Positions 52,577-61,616 of a DNA stretch of 64,000 bases are shown piece by piece. The notes beneath the pieces were generated by a model. It did no database searches and was not told where the DNA came from. It saw only the letters and a program-made list of their open reading frames with translations. Within the stretch, counting starts at the first letter, position 1. Every line of letters starts with the position of its first letter. A program made the position numbers and the translations under genes. This stretch comes from Cytobacillus horneckiae (GTDB lineage Bacteria > Bacillota > Bacilli > Bacillales > Cytobacillaceae), in NCBI RefSeq assembly GCF_002835735.1, contig NZ_PISD01000027.1, forward strand, positions 1 to 64,000, read 5' to 3'.

Positions 52577-53803
52577 TTGAAAGAATTAGTTAATAGAATT
52601 GAAAACCATCTTCATACATTAAGCAAATACACAGCTACGCCTAATGAAGGGACAACAAGATTAACGTACAGCGTGGAAGACCTTCAAGCGAGAAATTATT
52701 TAAAAGAGGTAATGAATCGTTACGGATTGGAAGTAAGAGAGGACGGATTAGGAAATATTTTTGGGAAAATGCCAGGAGTGTTAGAAGGACCGAGTGTATT
52801 AGTGGGGTCCCATTTTGATTCAGTCCCACATGGTGGAGATTATGATGGACCAGCAGGTGTGATTGCAGGTTTAGAGGTGGCAAAGCTGTTTGCGGACAGC
52901 GGATTAAAGCCAAAATATCCGCTTGAAGTGATTGCATTAATCGAGGAAGAAGGTTCAAGATATGGCGGTGGTTTAATGGGATCTCGCGGAATAACTGGAA
53001 AGTTGAGCGAGGACGACTTTCTGGCGCTTAAGGATAGCAATGGGATGTCAACTGAGGAAGCGATGAGGTCGATAGGGTTGGATCCGATGCTGCCAAAAAA
53101 ACGAGATTCTAAGACGATGAAAGCATATCTTGAGCTGCATATTGAACAAGGTCCGATTTTGGAAGAAAAGCAGATTCCCATAGGAATAGTCGAATCAATA
53201 GTAGGCTTAACTCAATTAGAGGTAACAGTCATAGGTAAGCCAGGGCATGCAGGGACAACACCTATGTCAGGCCGTTCAGATGCACTTGTCGCTGCCGCAG
53301 AAATAATCGCTCAATTGCCAGAGCTTGGAATTGCTAAAGGCGAGGGTACAGTTATTACGGTAGGAAAGCTGAATGTGTTCCCAAATGGTGCAAATGTTAT
53401 TCCAGGGAAGGTTGTTTTTACTGTTGATATCCGCTCAACAGATGAAAATAAAATGGTGAAAGTAACCGAAGAGACTGTGAATATCCTTCAGTCTTATAAT
53501 CAGAAGGGGGTAAATGTCACAGTAGAAAAGCAGCTGTATATGGCACCAACTTTATTGAGCGCGGAAATTCGCCAATTGCTGAGCAATCATTGTGAAAAAT
53601 TAGGATTTAAGCAGACGGTCATTCATAGCGGCGCAGGTCATGATGCAATGGTATTGGCGGAGGTAACTGAGGCGGCAATGGTTTTTATTCCTAGTAAAGC
53701 CGGTTTAAGTCATTGCCCGGAAGAATGGTCGGATGCGAATGATATAGCAAAAGCTGTCCATGTATTATTTGAAACAGCTAAAGCGTTAACGGAGGCGGAA
53801 TAA
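52577..53803 (+). CDS. M20-family Zn-dependent hydrolase (hydantoinase/carbamoylase, AllC/AmaB type)
   Basis: This 408-residue amidase has the beta-ureidopropionase/allantoate amidohydrolase pattern: VGSHFDSVPHGGDYDGPAGV (metal His and Asp), EEEGSRYGGGLMGSRG (Glu pair), HIEQGP and a C-terminal SGAGHDAM. Such enzymes remove a carbamoyl or similar group from N-carbamoyl amino acids or allantoate. It starts with TTG behind AGGGGAGA. It might complete hydantoin breakdown begun by the hyuAB genes 12 kb away; that link is inference. Confidence 0.86.
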   Translation: MKELVNRIENHLHTLSKYTATPNEGTTRLTYSVEDLQARNYLKEVMNRYGLEVREDGLGNIFGKMPGVLEGPSVLVGSHFDSVPHGGDYDGPAGVIAGLEVAKLFADSGLKPKYPLEVIALIEEEGSRYGGGLMGSRGITGKLSEDDFLALKDSNGMSTEEAMRSIGLDPMLPKKRDSKTMKAYLELHIEQGPILEEKQIPIGIVESIVGLTQLEVTVIGKPGHAGTTPMSGRSDALVAAAEIIAQLPELGIAKGEGTVITVGKLNVFPNGANVIPGKVVFTVDIRSTDENKMVKVTEETVNILQSYNQKGVNVTVEKQLYMAPTLLSAEIRQLLSNHCEKLGFKQTVIHSGAGHDAMVLAEVTEAAMVFIPSKAGLSHCPEEWSDANDIAKAVHVLFETAKALTEAE

Positions 53804-53806
53804 GGC

Positions 53807-54985
53807 ATGAACACATTAATAAAAGAATACATCCGAACGAAAGCTGCAGACCTCACTGAATTGCGCAGGCAATTTCATAGCGAACCTGAGCTATCTTGGG
53901 AAGAGTACAAAACAACTGCATTTATATGTGATTATCTATCTCAACTTGGCATTCCGTACAGAAAGACAGACCCAACCGGTGTCATTGCAGAAATTAAAGG
54001 TGGGCGATCAGGTAAAACAGTTGCTCTAAGAGCAGATATCGATGCACTGCCAGTAGAGGAACTGAATAAGGACTTAATCTATGCATCAAAAGAACATGGA
54101 AAAATGCATGCATGCGGCCATGATGCACATACGGCGATGCTGTTGATTGCAGCTGAAGCCTTGAACGGGTTAAAAGATGAATTGTCTGGCACCATTAGAT
54201 TGATATTTCAACCAGCAGAGGAGGCCGCCCGCGGTGCAAAGATGATGGTCGAGGAAGGTGCGATGGAAGGGATTGATCATGTTTTTGGCATTCATATATG
54301 GTCGCAAATGCCAACCCATAAAGTTGCGTGCACACCAGGCCCACAATTTGCGTCTGCCGATATCTTTAACGTTAAGTTTACCGGGCAGGGGGGACATGGA
54401 GCCATACCGCAGGATTGTATTGATGCAGCTGTCATTGCGTCGTCATTTGTGATGAACCTTCAATCAGTAGTTTCCAGAACGATTGATCCCCAACAAGGTG
54501 CTGTAGTGACAGTAGGAAAAATGGAAGCAGGCACAAGGTTCAACGTGATTGCTGAAAATGCAAAAATTGAAGGGACTGTACGCTGCTTTGATCCAAGTGT
54601 AAGAGACCATGTTGAAAAACAAATTGACCACTATGCTAATCAGGTTGCTTCGATTTACGGAGGGATTGCTCAAGTAGAATACATTCGCGGCACACAGGCT
54701 GTCATTAATGATACAGAAAGTGCAGCGCTTGTACAAAAAGTGGCTGCTGAATGCTTTGGCGAGCATGTATTATTTGATGAGAAGCCAACGATGGGCGGCG
54801 AGGATTTCAGTTTTTATCTAGACCATGCGCCGGGGAGCTTTGCATTAGTCGGAAGTGGGAATAGCGAGAAGGATACAGAATGGGCTCACCATCACGGGAA
54901 ATTTAATATCGACGAGGATGCACTTGTAACGGGAGCTGAGCTATATGCCCAGTTTGCATGGGCGTTTTTACAGGAAAATAAATAG
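53807..54985 (+). CDS. M20D-family amidohydrolase (N-acyl-amino acid hydrolase type)
   Basis: This 392-residue zinc amidohydrolase has MHACGHDAHTAMLL, IFQPAEEAARGAKMMVEEGAM, GIHIWSQMPT and GGEDFSFYL, all typical of the AmhX/IAA-amino-acid hydrolase group. It removes acyl groups from amino acids. The gene follows the carbamoylase-like gene after 3 bp with GGAGG near its start, so the two act in one pathway, with the transporter upstream. Confidence 0.88.
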   Translation: MNTLIKEYIRTKAADLTELRRQFHSEPELSWEEYKTTAFICDYLSQLGIPYRKTDPTGVIAEIKGGRSGKTVALRADIDALPVEELNKDLIYASKEHGKMHACGHDAHTAMLLIAAEALNGLKDELSGTIRLIFQPAEEAARGAKMMVEEGAMEGIDHVFGIHIWSQMPTHKVACTPGPQFASADIFNVKFTGQGGHGAIPQDCIDAAVIASSFVMNLQSVVSRTIDPQQGAVVTVGKMEAGTRFNVIAENAKIEGTVRCFDPSVRDHVEKQIDHYANQVASIYGGIAQVEYIRGTQAVINDTESAALVQKVAAECFGEHVLFDEKPTMGGEDFSFYLDHAPGSFALVGSGNSEKDTEWAHHHGKFNIDEDALVTGAELYAQFAWAFLQENK

Positions 54986-54990
54986 TAAAA

Positions 54991-55013
54991 GGCCAGGATG
55001 AAGAATCCTGGCT
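54991..55013 (+). terminator. Terminator-like hairpin, left copy
   Basis: GCCAGGAT pairs with ATCCTGGC around a five-base loop just after the amidohydrolase gene. It lacks a T run. A near-identical hairpin lies at 55227-55254. Confidence 0.55.
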
Positions 55014-55028
55014 AGTGTGCCTTCAAAA

Positions 55029-55217
55029 GTGAAAATAAGAAAATTTAGTTGGATTTGGAGAGGTGTCCGCCCGACTCCTGCGGGAGAGTAGCGAGACAGA
55101 CGAGACATTGCAGCGCGTAACGCCGGAGCAGCTCGACGCTCGAACCGCGGATGAAGCGAGCGGTAAGCCTCGGAGAATCCCTAACCCTTCATTTATTAAT
55201 TTTTGAGATAAGTTTCT
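55029..55217. repeat. Bacillaceae-type intergenic repeat, long copy
   Basis: This GC-richer stretch contains CCCGACTCCTGCGGGAG, AGCGAGACAGACGAGAC and AACCGCGGATGAAGCGAG, a pattern I recognise from abundant non-coding repeats in many Bacillus genomes. It aligns end to end with the shortened copy at 25960, apart from about 84 bp. It is not coding. It lies between two copies of one hairpin. Confidence 0.75.
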
Positions 55218-55226
55218 CTACAGCCT

Positions 55227-55254
55227 GGCCAGGATGAAATAATCCTGGCTTTTA
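55227..55254 (+). terminator. Terminator-like hairpin, right copy
   Basis: GCCAGGAT pairs with ATCCTGGC, followed by TTTTA. It repeats the hairpin at 54991 on the far side of the intergenic repeat, as if the terminator had been duplicated when the repeat arrived. Confidence 0.6.
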
Positions 55255-56511
55255 TATGGATGTAAGATGCTTAGCCACAATGGCCTGCTTTCTTCTTAAC
55301 AGCTGTAGGTCAATGTATAATTGGCAGCGTGTATTAAAATCATCAAAGCGAATTTTAGTTAATTGATTAATCTTTTTTAAGCGGTATTTTAATGTGTTTT
55401 CATGGATAAAAAGTTCATCTGCTGTAGGCTTTAATCTGCAGTTGTTGGTCAAGTAAAGCTCCAAAGTATGAATATAATTCGTTTGGCTTTCCTGATCTTT
55501 CTTTAATAGTATTCTAATATCTTCATTTGTATAATTCGTTTGTTTATTATGCTGTTCAATGATGGCTAAGTATCTAAGTGTTTTAAGGTTTCGATACTCA
55601 ATTGGCATGAATTGTTCATGATTAAAAAACATGGCAGTTTGGATAACTTCTAAACTTTCCGTATAGCTTTGCCTAAGCTTATAAATGGATGTGTATTCGT
55701 TACCGATTCCGATAAGTATCGAATTGTTTTCATATTGGCTCTGTACAGACTTTGCCAAATCTACTGCATTGCTCGCCAATGTATCATCTTTAGCAGAATG
55801 GCTGGCCAGAAGAACAATGATTTCTAGATGATTAAAAAATATATAGGCTGAATGCGTCATATTGTTGACGGATAGACGGATTGTGTTTGTAACTTCTTCA
55901 AAGCTTTTTTCGTCGCCTTCCTCAATTTTAAATACGGTGACAATAAAAGATTTAGGCAATGTAACCTTTGCGCTTGCCGCTTCCACTTTCAGCTGATGTT
56001 TGGATTGAAAAGCATCTTCGATTACTTTTTCATAAAAATAATGGTCCTCTTCCATTTTGCCTTCCTTGGCCAGCTTTTGCTGATTCAATATGAAGGCGAT
56101 GTGAGAGGAGACTGCATGCAAATAATTAAATTCTTTCTCTTTTAATCGCGGCGCTGTTTCTTGAATCCATATATAACCATATACCTCATTTTGATAGACA
56201 GCACTGACAACGACCCGCTTATTTAAATGAATATCTTTCATTGCTTTTATTCTAAACGGTTTTTTATAACGGTTTAGCTGATCAATAATCCCTTCATCCA
56301 TAAACCTTTCCAAAATTGATACAGGCCATTGTTTGTTAAAAATGGTTTGTTTATTAATTTCATCATAATCCTCAGTATAATAGGAGCTGTAAGCTATTAA
56401 AGAAAAATGGGCATCTTCAATCACCACTGGTTTTTTTAATTGTATACTTACGATTTCAGCAATTTCTTCTATATTGGTAGAGGATTCGATTCTTTCTAAT
56501 TGATAATCCAA
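55252..56511 (-). CDS. PucR-family transcriptional regulator
   Basis: This 419-residue regulator has an N-terminal sensor part (about 1-150, GAF-like: YIWIQETAPRLKEKEFNYLHAVSSHIAFIL), a middle GGDEF-like CdaR segment and a C-terminal HTH_30 domain (about 350-405, CRLKPTADELFIHENTLKYRLKKINQLT). PucR-type proteins control purine or amino acid use. It is convergent with the M20 hydrolases and reads in the same direction as putP downstream of it, so either may be its target. It starts with TTG behind AGGAGGG. Confidence 0.85.
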   Translation of the reverse strand: MDYQLERIESSTNIEEIAEIVSIQLKKPVVIEDAHFSLIAYSSYYTEDYDEINKQTIFNKQWPVSILERFMDEGIIDQLNRYKKPFRIKAMKDIHLNKRVVVSAVYQNEVYGYIWIQETAPRLKEKEFNYLHAVSSHIAFILNQQKLAKEGKMEEDHYFYEKVIEDAFQSKHQLKVEAASAKVTLPKSFIVTVFKIEEGDEKSFEEVTNTIRLSVNNMTHSAYIFFNHLEIIVLLASHSAKDDTLASNAVDLAKSVQSQYENNSILIGIGNEYTSIYKLRQSYTESLEVIQTAMFFNHEQFMPIEYRNLKTLRYLAIIEQHNKQTNYTNEDIRILLKKDQESQTNYIHTLELYLTNNCRLKPTADELFIHENTLKYRLKKINQLTKIRFDDFNTRCQLYIDLQLLRRKQAIVAKHLTSI

Positions 56512-56614
56512 AAGTCACCCTCCTAATTCTTTAAAAATAACCATAACATCCATTATATTAGAAATGCTTCATATTCGCCAAGTCCTATAGAAGTGTAAGC
56601 GGCAAAATCAAACC

Positions 56615-56648
56615 AAAAAAGAATCAGGCAGCAAATGCCTGATTCTTG
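56615..56648 (-). terminator. Terminator of putP (minus strand)
   Basis: AAGAATCAGGCA pairs with TGCCTGATTCTT; on the minus strand six T residues follow. Confidence 0.88.
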
Positions 56649-56656
56649 AACATTTA

Positions 56657-58123
56657 TTATGATTTAAGAACTTTCTCGTATTTCTCAAAATCTGCTTCTA
56701 CTTCTTTTGATGGTTTTTTAGTCATCAAGCTGACAACGATTATTGCTATCAAGCTGACAATGAAACCTGGGATTATTTCATATAATGTGTCAGATAAGCC
56801 AACTGCAGACCAGATGATTACTGTAGCTGCACCGAAAATCATGCCTGCAAGCGCGCCCCAGCTTGTCATGCGTTTCCAGTAAAGACTGAGAATAATTAGC
56901 GGTCCGAAAGCAGAACCGAATCCTGCCCATGCATAGCCTACTAAGCTAAGAATGGTGGCGTTCTTCTCCCACGATAAGGCTAATGCAATAATTGAAACAA
57001 CTAAAACAGCCATTCTGCCAATAAATACGAGCTCTTTATCAGATGCAGATCTGCGGAAGAATGTTTTATAAATATCCTCTGTTAATGAACTTGAGGTAAC
57101 AAGAAGCTGTGAAGAAACTGTACTCATAATTGCAGCTAGAATCGCAGCAATGATAAATCCTGTAATTAATGGGTGGAAAAGAATTTCTCCAAGTACAATG
57201 AATACTGTTTCAGGGTCATCTAATACATGGTTCGTATTGGCAAAGAAAGCAATGCCGACAAACCCGATAAACATAGCACCGACAATACAGAAAATCATCC
57301 ATGCCATCCCAATAACAGTTGCTTTTTTAATTTCCTTTACAGATGTAATCGCCATAAAGCGGACGATGATATGCGGCTGACCAAAGTAGCCAAGTCCCCA
57401 AGCAAGTAAAGAGATTATACCTAAAACGGTTGTACCTCTAAAGATGTCAAGTAAAGCAGGATTAATTGAACGAGCAGTATCAACCGCTTCACCAAGACCG
57501 CCAACATGGAATAAGGTTACGATTGGCACTAATATGAGTGCAATAACCATAATTATTCCTTGAACTAGGTCAGTCATACTAACAGCAAGGAAACCGCCAA
57601 ACAATGTGTAGGCAATTGTTACGCCAGCGACAATAAGTAAACCAGTATGATAATTAATGCCAAAAGTGCTTTCAAATAAAATGCCGCCAGAAACCATTCC
57701 TGATGATACGTAGAAGGTGAAGAATATTAAGATAACAAGACCGGAAACCATGCGCAAGATTCTTGCTTTCTCGCCAAATCGGTTTTCTAAATACCCTGGT
57801 ATTGTAATGGAATCATTAGCAACCTCTGTGTATGTACGCAATCTTGGTGCAACATAAATCCAGTTTAATAAAGCGCCGATTGTTAAGCCGATCGCAATCC
57901 ATGATGCGCTTAGCCCAGTCGCATACATCGCGCCAGGAAGACCCATTACAAGCCAGCCGCTCATGTCAGAAGCTCCGGCACTAAGTGCGGTAACCATAGG
58001 ACCTAATTGTCTGCCGCCCAACATATAGTCATTAAGATTTGAAGTTCTTTTGTAAGAATAATATCCAATCCATAGCATCCCAAGCATATAGATGACAAGA
58101 GATATTAATATACCCGTATTCAT
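56657..58123 (-). CDS. putP: Sodium/proline symporter
   Basis: This 488-residue sodium:solute symporter has about 13 membrane segments. Features of PutP are visible: YMLGGRQLGPMVTALSAGASDMSGWLVMGLPGAMYATG and FGAFLAVSM-like regions with SSQLLVTSSSLTEDIYKTF (sodium-site Ser/Thr). It imports proline with sodium, which the putB dehydrogenase at 11380 could use. AGGGAG precedes the start. The PucR gene is just downstream on the same strand. Confidence 0.9.
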   Translation of the reverse strand: MNTGILISLVIYMLGMLWIGYYSYKRTSNLNDYMLGGRQLGPMVTALSAGASDMSGWLVMGLPGAMYATGLSASWIAIGLTIGALLNWIYVAPRLRTYTEVANDSITIPGYLENRFGEKARILRMVSGLVILIFFTFYVSSGMVSGGILFESTFGINYHTGLLIVAGVTIAYTLFGGFLAVSMTDLVQGIIMVIALILVPIVTLFHVGGLGEAVDTARSINPALLDIFRGTTVLGIISLLAWGLGYFGQPHIIVRFMAITSVKEIKKATVIGMAWMIFCIVGAMFIGFVGIAFFANTNHVLDDPETVFIVLGEILFHPLITGFIIAAILAAIMSTVSSQLLVTSSSLTEDIYKTFFRRSASDKELVFIGRMAVLVVSIIALALSWEKNATILSLVGYAWAGFGSAFGPLIILSLYWKRMTSWGALAGMIFGAATVIIWSAVGLSDTLYEIIPGFIVSLIAIIVVSLMTKKPSKEVEADFEKYEKVLKS

Positions 58124-58448
58124 ATTTTTTCTCCCTTCAAAAGCAATTTAGATATAAGCTTTTCTCCTCTAAATAATTTAAATAATAGGAAAACTCAGGT
58201 TGTCCCTATAATTAACATTCCATTATGTATGAAAAATATTTATACCAATTAGACATATAAGTGCTACCCTTTTCTTGCACACATTAAACCTCTTATTTTT
58301 AACGGAAAAGTTAAGTATAACGACATTCTGTACTTATACTTAAATAATCATATATTTTTCTATAAGTTATATCAATATATTTTTAATACAATCATTGAAT
58401 TATTTTTTTGTCGTTTTAAGACAATGAATGTAAAAAAATGAAAAATCC
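58124..58448. other. Divergent gap between putP and the liv operon
   Basis: There is no gene. TTAAGTATA at 58311-58319 and TATACTTAA at 58335-58343 form a perfect 9-bp inverted repeat with 15 bp between them. On the minus strand it overlaps a possible putP promoter (TTAAGT, 18 bp, TATACT). It could be the operator of a regulator such as the PucR protein. Confidence 0.4.
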
Positions 58449-58477
58449 TTGTAAGCGTTTGCCTGAATTTTTAAAAT
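58449..58477 (+). promoter_or_regulatory. Promoter of the liv operon with overlapping cre site
   Basis: TTGTAA at 58449-58454 and TAAAAT at 58472-58477 are spaced 17 bp. The cre-like TTGTAAGCGTTTGCC at 58449-58463 matches 14 of 15 consensus positions and covers the -35, so CcpA should repress the operon when glucose is present. Confidence 0.7.
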
Positions 58478-58561
58478 ATTATTATTTACAATGCGATATA
58501 TTTGTATTTTAATAGTAATATAGTTTTGAAAATTTGAATATTTCCATCAGGGGGCTAGGAA

Positions 58562-59719
58562 ATGAAAGGTTTATTTAAGAAATTGGTAGGATTTACAGCG
58601 CTTTCAAGTTTGCTTGTATTATCTGCATGCGGTGGCACTGGTGAACAGGCTGGCAGCGACAGCGAAGGCGGAAATGGTGAAGTTGTAAAGGCAGATGTAG
58701 GCGTTGTGTCCTTTATTACTGGCTCAGGTGCAGCTTATGGAGAGGCGATTACTGGCGGATTAAAATTAGCACAAGAAGAAATTAATGCTAAAGGTGAAGT
58801 GGAGATTAATTTGATCTTTGAAGATTCTGCTGGAAAGCAAGACCAGGCTTTGACAGCTGCGCAGAAATTAATCAATTCAGATAATGTAACAGCCATTATT
58901 GGACCAACGCTCAGTACAGAGATGAATGTCGTAGGTCCTGAAGCAGATTTGAGTGGAGTGCCGATTATTGGAACATCAACAACAGCTGAAGGAATACCGC
59001 AAATTGGAGATTATGTCTTCCGTAATTCCATTCCGGAAGCATTAGCGATACCAGCTTCAATGGAAAAAGCAGTGGAAAAATATGATGCGAAAAAAGTTGC
59101 GCTTATGTACGGCAATGATGATGTTTTTACAAAATCAGGGTTTGATACGATGAAGAAAACAGCAGAGGAAATGGGATTGGAGATTTTAACAATTGAGACA
59201 TTCCAGAAAGGTCAATCAGACTATAATGCTCAATTAACGAAAATCAAAAATTATAACCCAGATTTGATTTTAGCGTCTGCGTTGTATAACGAGGGCGCCG
59301 TCATTATGGACCAGGCAAGAAAAATGGGCATTGACGTTCCGTTTGTAGGAGGAAATGGTTTTAACTCTCCAGAAGTGATTAAAATCGCTGGAGATTCATC
59401 CAATGGGCTGATTGTAGCTACACCTTGGTATGGTGAGAAGGATGATCCAAAGGTTCAAGAGTTTGTAAAGAAATTTGAAGATGAGCATGGAAAAACCCCG
59501 GATCAATTTGCTGCTCAAGCATATGATGCACTGTACATTTTAGCTAACGCACTTAAAAATGCGGGAGAGGCTGACCGTGATAAAGTGCGTGCTGCATTAG
59601 CTGAGACGAAAGATTTTGAAGGGATTTTAGGCAACTTCTCTTTCGATGAAGAAGGGGATGTCCTGATGGATCCAACTGTGTTAGTTATTGAAGATGGCGC
59701 ATTTAAAGTATTTGAATAA
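58562..59719 (+). CDS. livJ: Branched-chain amino acid ABC transporter substrate-binding lipoprotein
   Basis: This 385-residue lipoprotein has lipobox LSAC (Cys23) and a Peripla_BP_6 fold (VVSFITGSGAAYGEAITGGLKLAQEEINAKG, IIGPTLSTEMNVVGPEA, YDALYILANAL). This family binds leucine, isoleucine, valine or related amides. The gene is first in a five-gene operon with a complete importer. The family also contains urea and amide binders, so the exact ligand is not certain. Confidence 0.88.
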   Translation: MKGLFKKLVGFTALSSLLVLSACGGTGEQAGSDSEGGNGEVVKADVGVVSFITGSGAAYGEAITGGLKLAQEEINAKGEVEINLIFEDSAGKQDQALTAAQKLINSDNVTAIIGPTLSTEMNVVGPEADLSGVPIIGTSTTAEGIPQIGDYVFRNSIPEALAIPASMEKAVEKYDAKKVALMYGNDDVFTKSGFDTMKKTAEEMGLEILTIETFQKGQSDYNAQLTKIKNYNPDLILASALYNEGAVIMDQARKMGIDVPFVGGNGFNSPEVIKIAGDSSNGLIVATPWYGEKDDPKVQEFVKKFEDEHGKTPDQFAAQAYDALYILANALKNAGEADRDKVRAALAETKDFEGILGNFSFDEEGDVLMDPTVLVIEDGAFKVFE

Positions 59720-59750
59720 AAATTGATGAAGTGTAAGAAGGTGGGACACC

Positions 59751-60626
59751 GTGCTTATTGAACAGTTAATAAATGGTTTAACCTTGGGCAGCATATACGC
59801 AATTGTTGCTCTTGGTTTCACTCTCGTTTTTGGCGTACTTGGAATTATTAATATGGCACATGGAGAAATTTTTATGTTCGGTGCCTTTATCGGAGTAATG
59901 ATTACATCCACTTTAAATGCCCCATTATGGGTAGCTTTTGCTGGAGCGATTATTATTACTGCAATCATGGGATATATGTTAGAAAGATTCGCCTTAAGAC
60001 CGCTAAGGCATAAACAGGGCGTATCACATCTAGCACCGCTCATTAGTACAATTGGTGTTTCAATTTTATTGGAAAACCTTTCTCATCATTTATTTGGTGC
60101 CGGGAATCACCCGTTTAGAGCAAGCTTTGCAGAAATTAGCTTTCAAATTGGCTCCATCACAGTTTATCTCGTACAGATAGTGATTTTTGTTATATCCATT
60201 GTATTAATGATTACTTTGTCGTTCTGGCTAGGTAAAACAAAAGCAGGTAAAGCATTGAGGGCTACAGCTGAGAACTTAGAAACGGCAAGCTTGCTAGGCG
60301 TAGATACAAAAAGAACGATAACGATGACAGTAATCATTGCTTCTGCAATGGGAGGTATCGCAGGGATCCTCGTTGGAATGGCCTTTAACTCTGTTACTCC
60401 GCAAATGGGGCTTTCAATGGGGTTAAAGGGACTGGCAATCATTATTTTAGGCGGGATGGGCAGTGTGAGAGGAGCAATGGCTGGAGGACTTATACTAGGT
60501 TTAGCAGAAACCTTCATCGTTGTTTATGGAGATTCAGGCTATCGTGATGCGATTGCGTTCCTAGCCATTATTATTATTCTCCTTATTAGGCCGCAAGGAT
60601 TATTCGGCCAGAAAATTTCAACGTAA
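59751..60626 (+). CDS. livH: Branched-chain amino acid ABC transporter permease LivH
   Basis: This 291-residue permease has about eight membrane segments and the family blocks GLTLGSIYAIVALGFTLVFGVLGIINMAHGEIFMFGA and GLKGLAIIILGGMGSVRGAMAGGLILGLAE. It starts with GTG behind AAGGTGGG. It pairs with LivM, which starts 12 bp after its stop. Confidence 0.92.
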   Translation: MLIEQLINGLTLGSIYAIVALGFTLVFGVLGIINMAHGEIFMFGAFIGVMITSTLNAPLWVAFAGAIIITAIMGYMLERFALRPLRHKQGVSHLAPLISTIGVSILLENLSHHLFGAGNHPFRASFAEISFQIGSITVYLVQIVIFVISIVLMITLSFWLGKTKAGKALRATAENLETASLLGVDTKRTITMTVIIASAMGGIAGILVGMAFNSVTPQMGLSMGLKGLAIIILGGMGSVRGAMAGGLILGLAETFIVVYGDSGYRDAIAFLAIIIILLIRPQGLFGQKIST

Positions 60627-60638
60627 GAAGGTGATCCA

Positions 60639-61616
60639 ATGTTTGCTGAATTAATTAATCCATATTACTTACAAGTTGCATCCTTTATGTTAATTAATAT
60701 TATTCTCGGGATTAGTGTATACATTACATTGTCGACCGGACAACTATCATTAGCAAATGCTGGGTTTATGGGAATCGGAGCATATACTTCAGCACTATTG
60801 ACGATTCATTTTGATTTACCGATTATTCTAGGGATTATATGCGGCGCACTGCTTGCAGCCATTTGCGGTATATTAATCGGAATTCCTACTCTCCGGCTGC
60901 AAGGTGTTTACTTAGCGATTGTCACCCTCGGGTTTGGAGAAGTAATCAGGGTTGTGTTTGTTAACTGGGAGTCATTAACAAATGGGTCAGTAGGGATATC
61001 AGGCATTCCTCATATTGGACGAGAAATGCTTAAATCTTTTCAAGGATTTGGCTTCAATCCATCTGCAATTGGTTTGCAAAATAACCAATTCATCTTTTTA
61101 TCAATCTTTTTGCTATTATTGGCAATTACTGTTTTCATTATATGGTTTTTCAGGAGACAGCATTTTTCCCGAGTTGGACGGGCTTTTGCAGCGATTAAAC
61201 TAGATGAGAAAGCAGCAGAATCCATGGGGATCAATATTACTTATTATAAGGTGTTAGCATTTGCACAAGGTGCATTGGTTGCAGGCTTTGCTGGTGCGAT
61301 GTATGCGCATATACTTGCTTACATTAGTCCGGCTGATTTTGCTTATCATCGGGCGGTTGAGATTTTAATCTTTGTTGTTTTTGGCGGAAGCGAAGTGATT
61401 TGGGGTCCTGTATTTGGCGCATTTTTCCTTACATTAATGCCGGAGGTACTCAGATTTATCAGCGAGTACCGCTATATGATTTACGGGTTAATCATAATTA
61501 TTATGATGGCTGTCCGCCCACAAGGGCTTATTGATATTAACCTATTGAACTGGTTTAAAAACAAACGTGAGACAAGGAGGCAAAAACATGGTGCTGGAAA
61601 TCAAAAAGATATGTAA
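60639..61616 (+). CDS. livM: Branched-chain amino acid ABC transporter permease LivM
   Basis: This 325-residue permease has about eight to nine segments with ITLSTGQLSLANAGFMGIGAYTSALL, LRLQGVYLAIVTLGFGEVIR and a C-terminal MMAVRPQGLIDINLL. AAGGTGAT precedes its ATG. Its end overlaps the livG start by 29 bp. Confidence 0.92.
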   Translation: MFAELINPYYLQVASFMLINIILGISVYITLSTGQLSLANAGFMGIGAYTSALLTIHFDLPIILGIICGALLAAICGILIGIPTLRLQGVYLAIVTLGFGEVIRVVFVNWESLTNGSVGISGIPHIGREMLKSFQGFGFNPSAIGLQNNQFIFLSIFLLLLAITVFIIWFFRRQHFSRVGRAFAAIKLDEKAAESMGINITYYKVLAFAQGALVAGFAGAMYAHILAYISPADFAYHRAVEILIFVVFGGSEVIWGPVFGAFFLTLMPEVLRFISEYRYMIYGLIIIIMMAVRPQGLIDINLLNWFKNKRETRRQKHGAGNQKDM

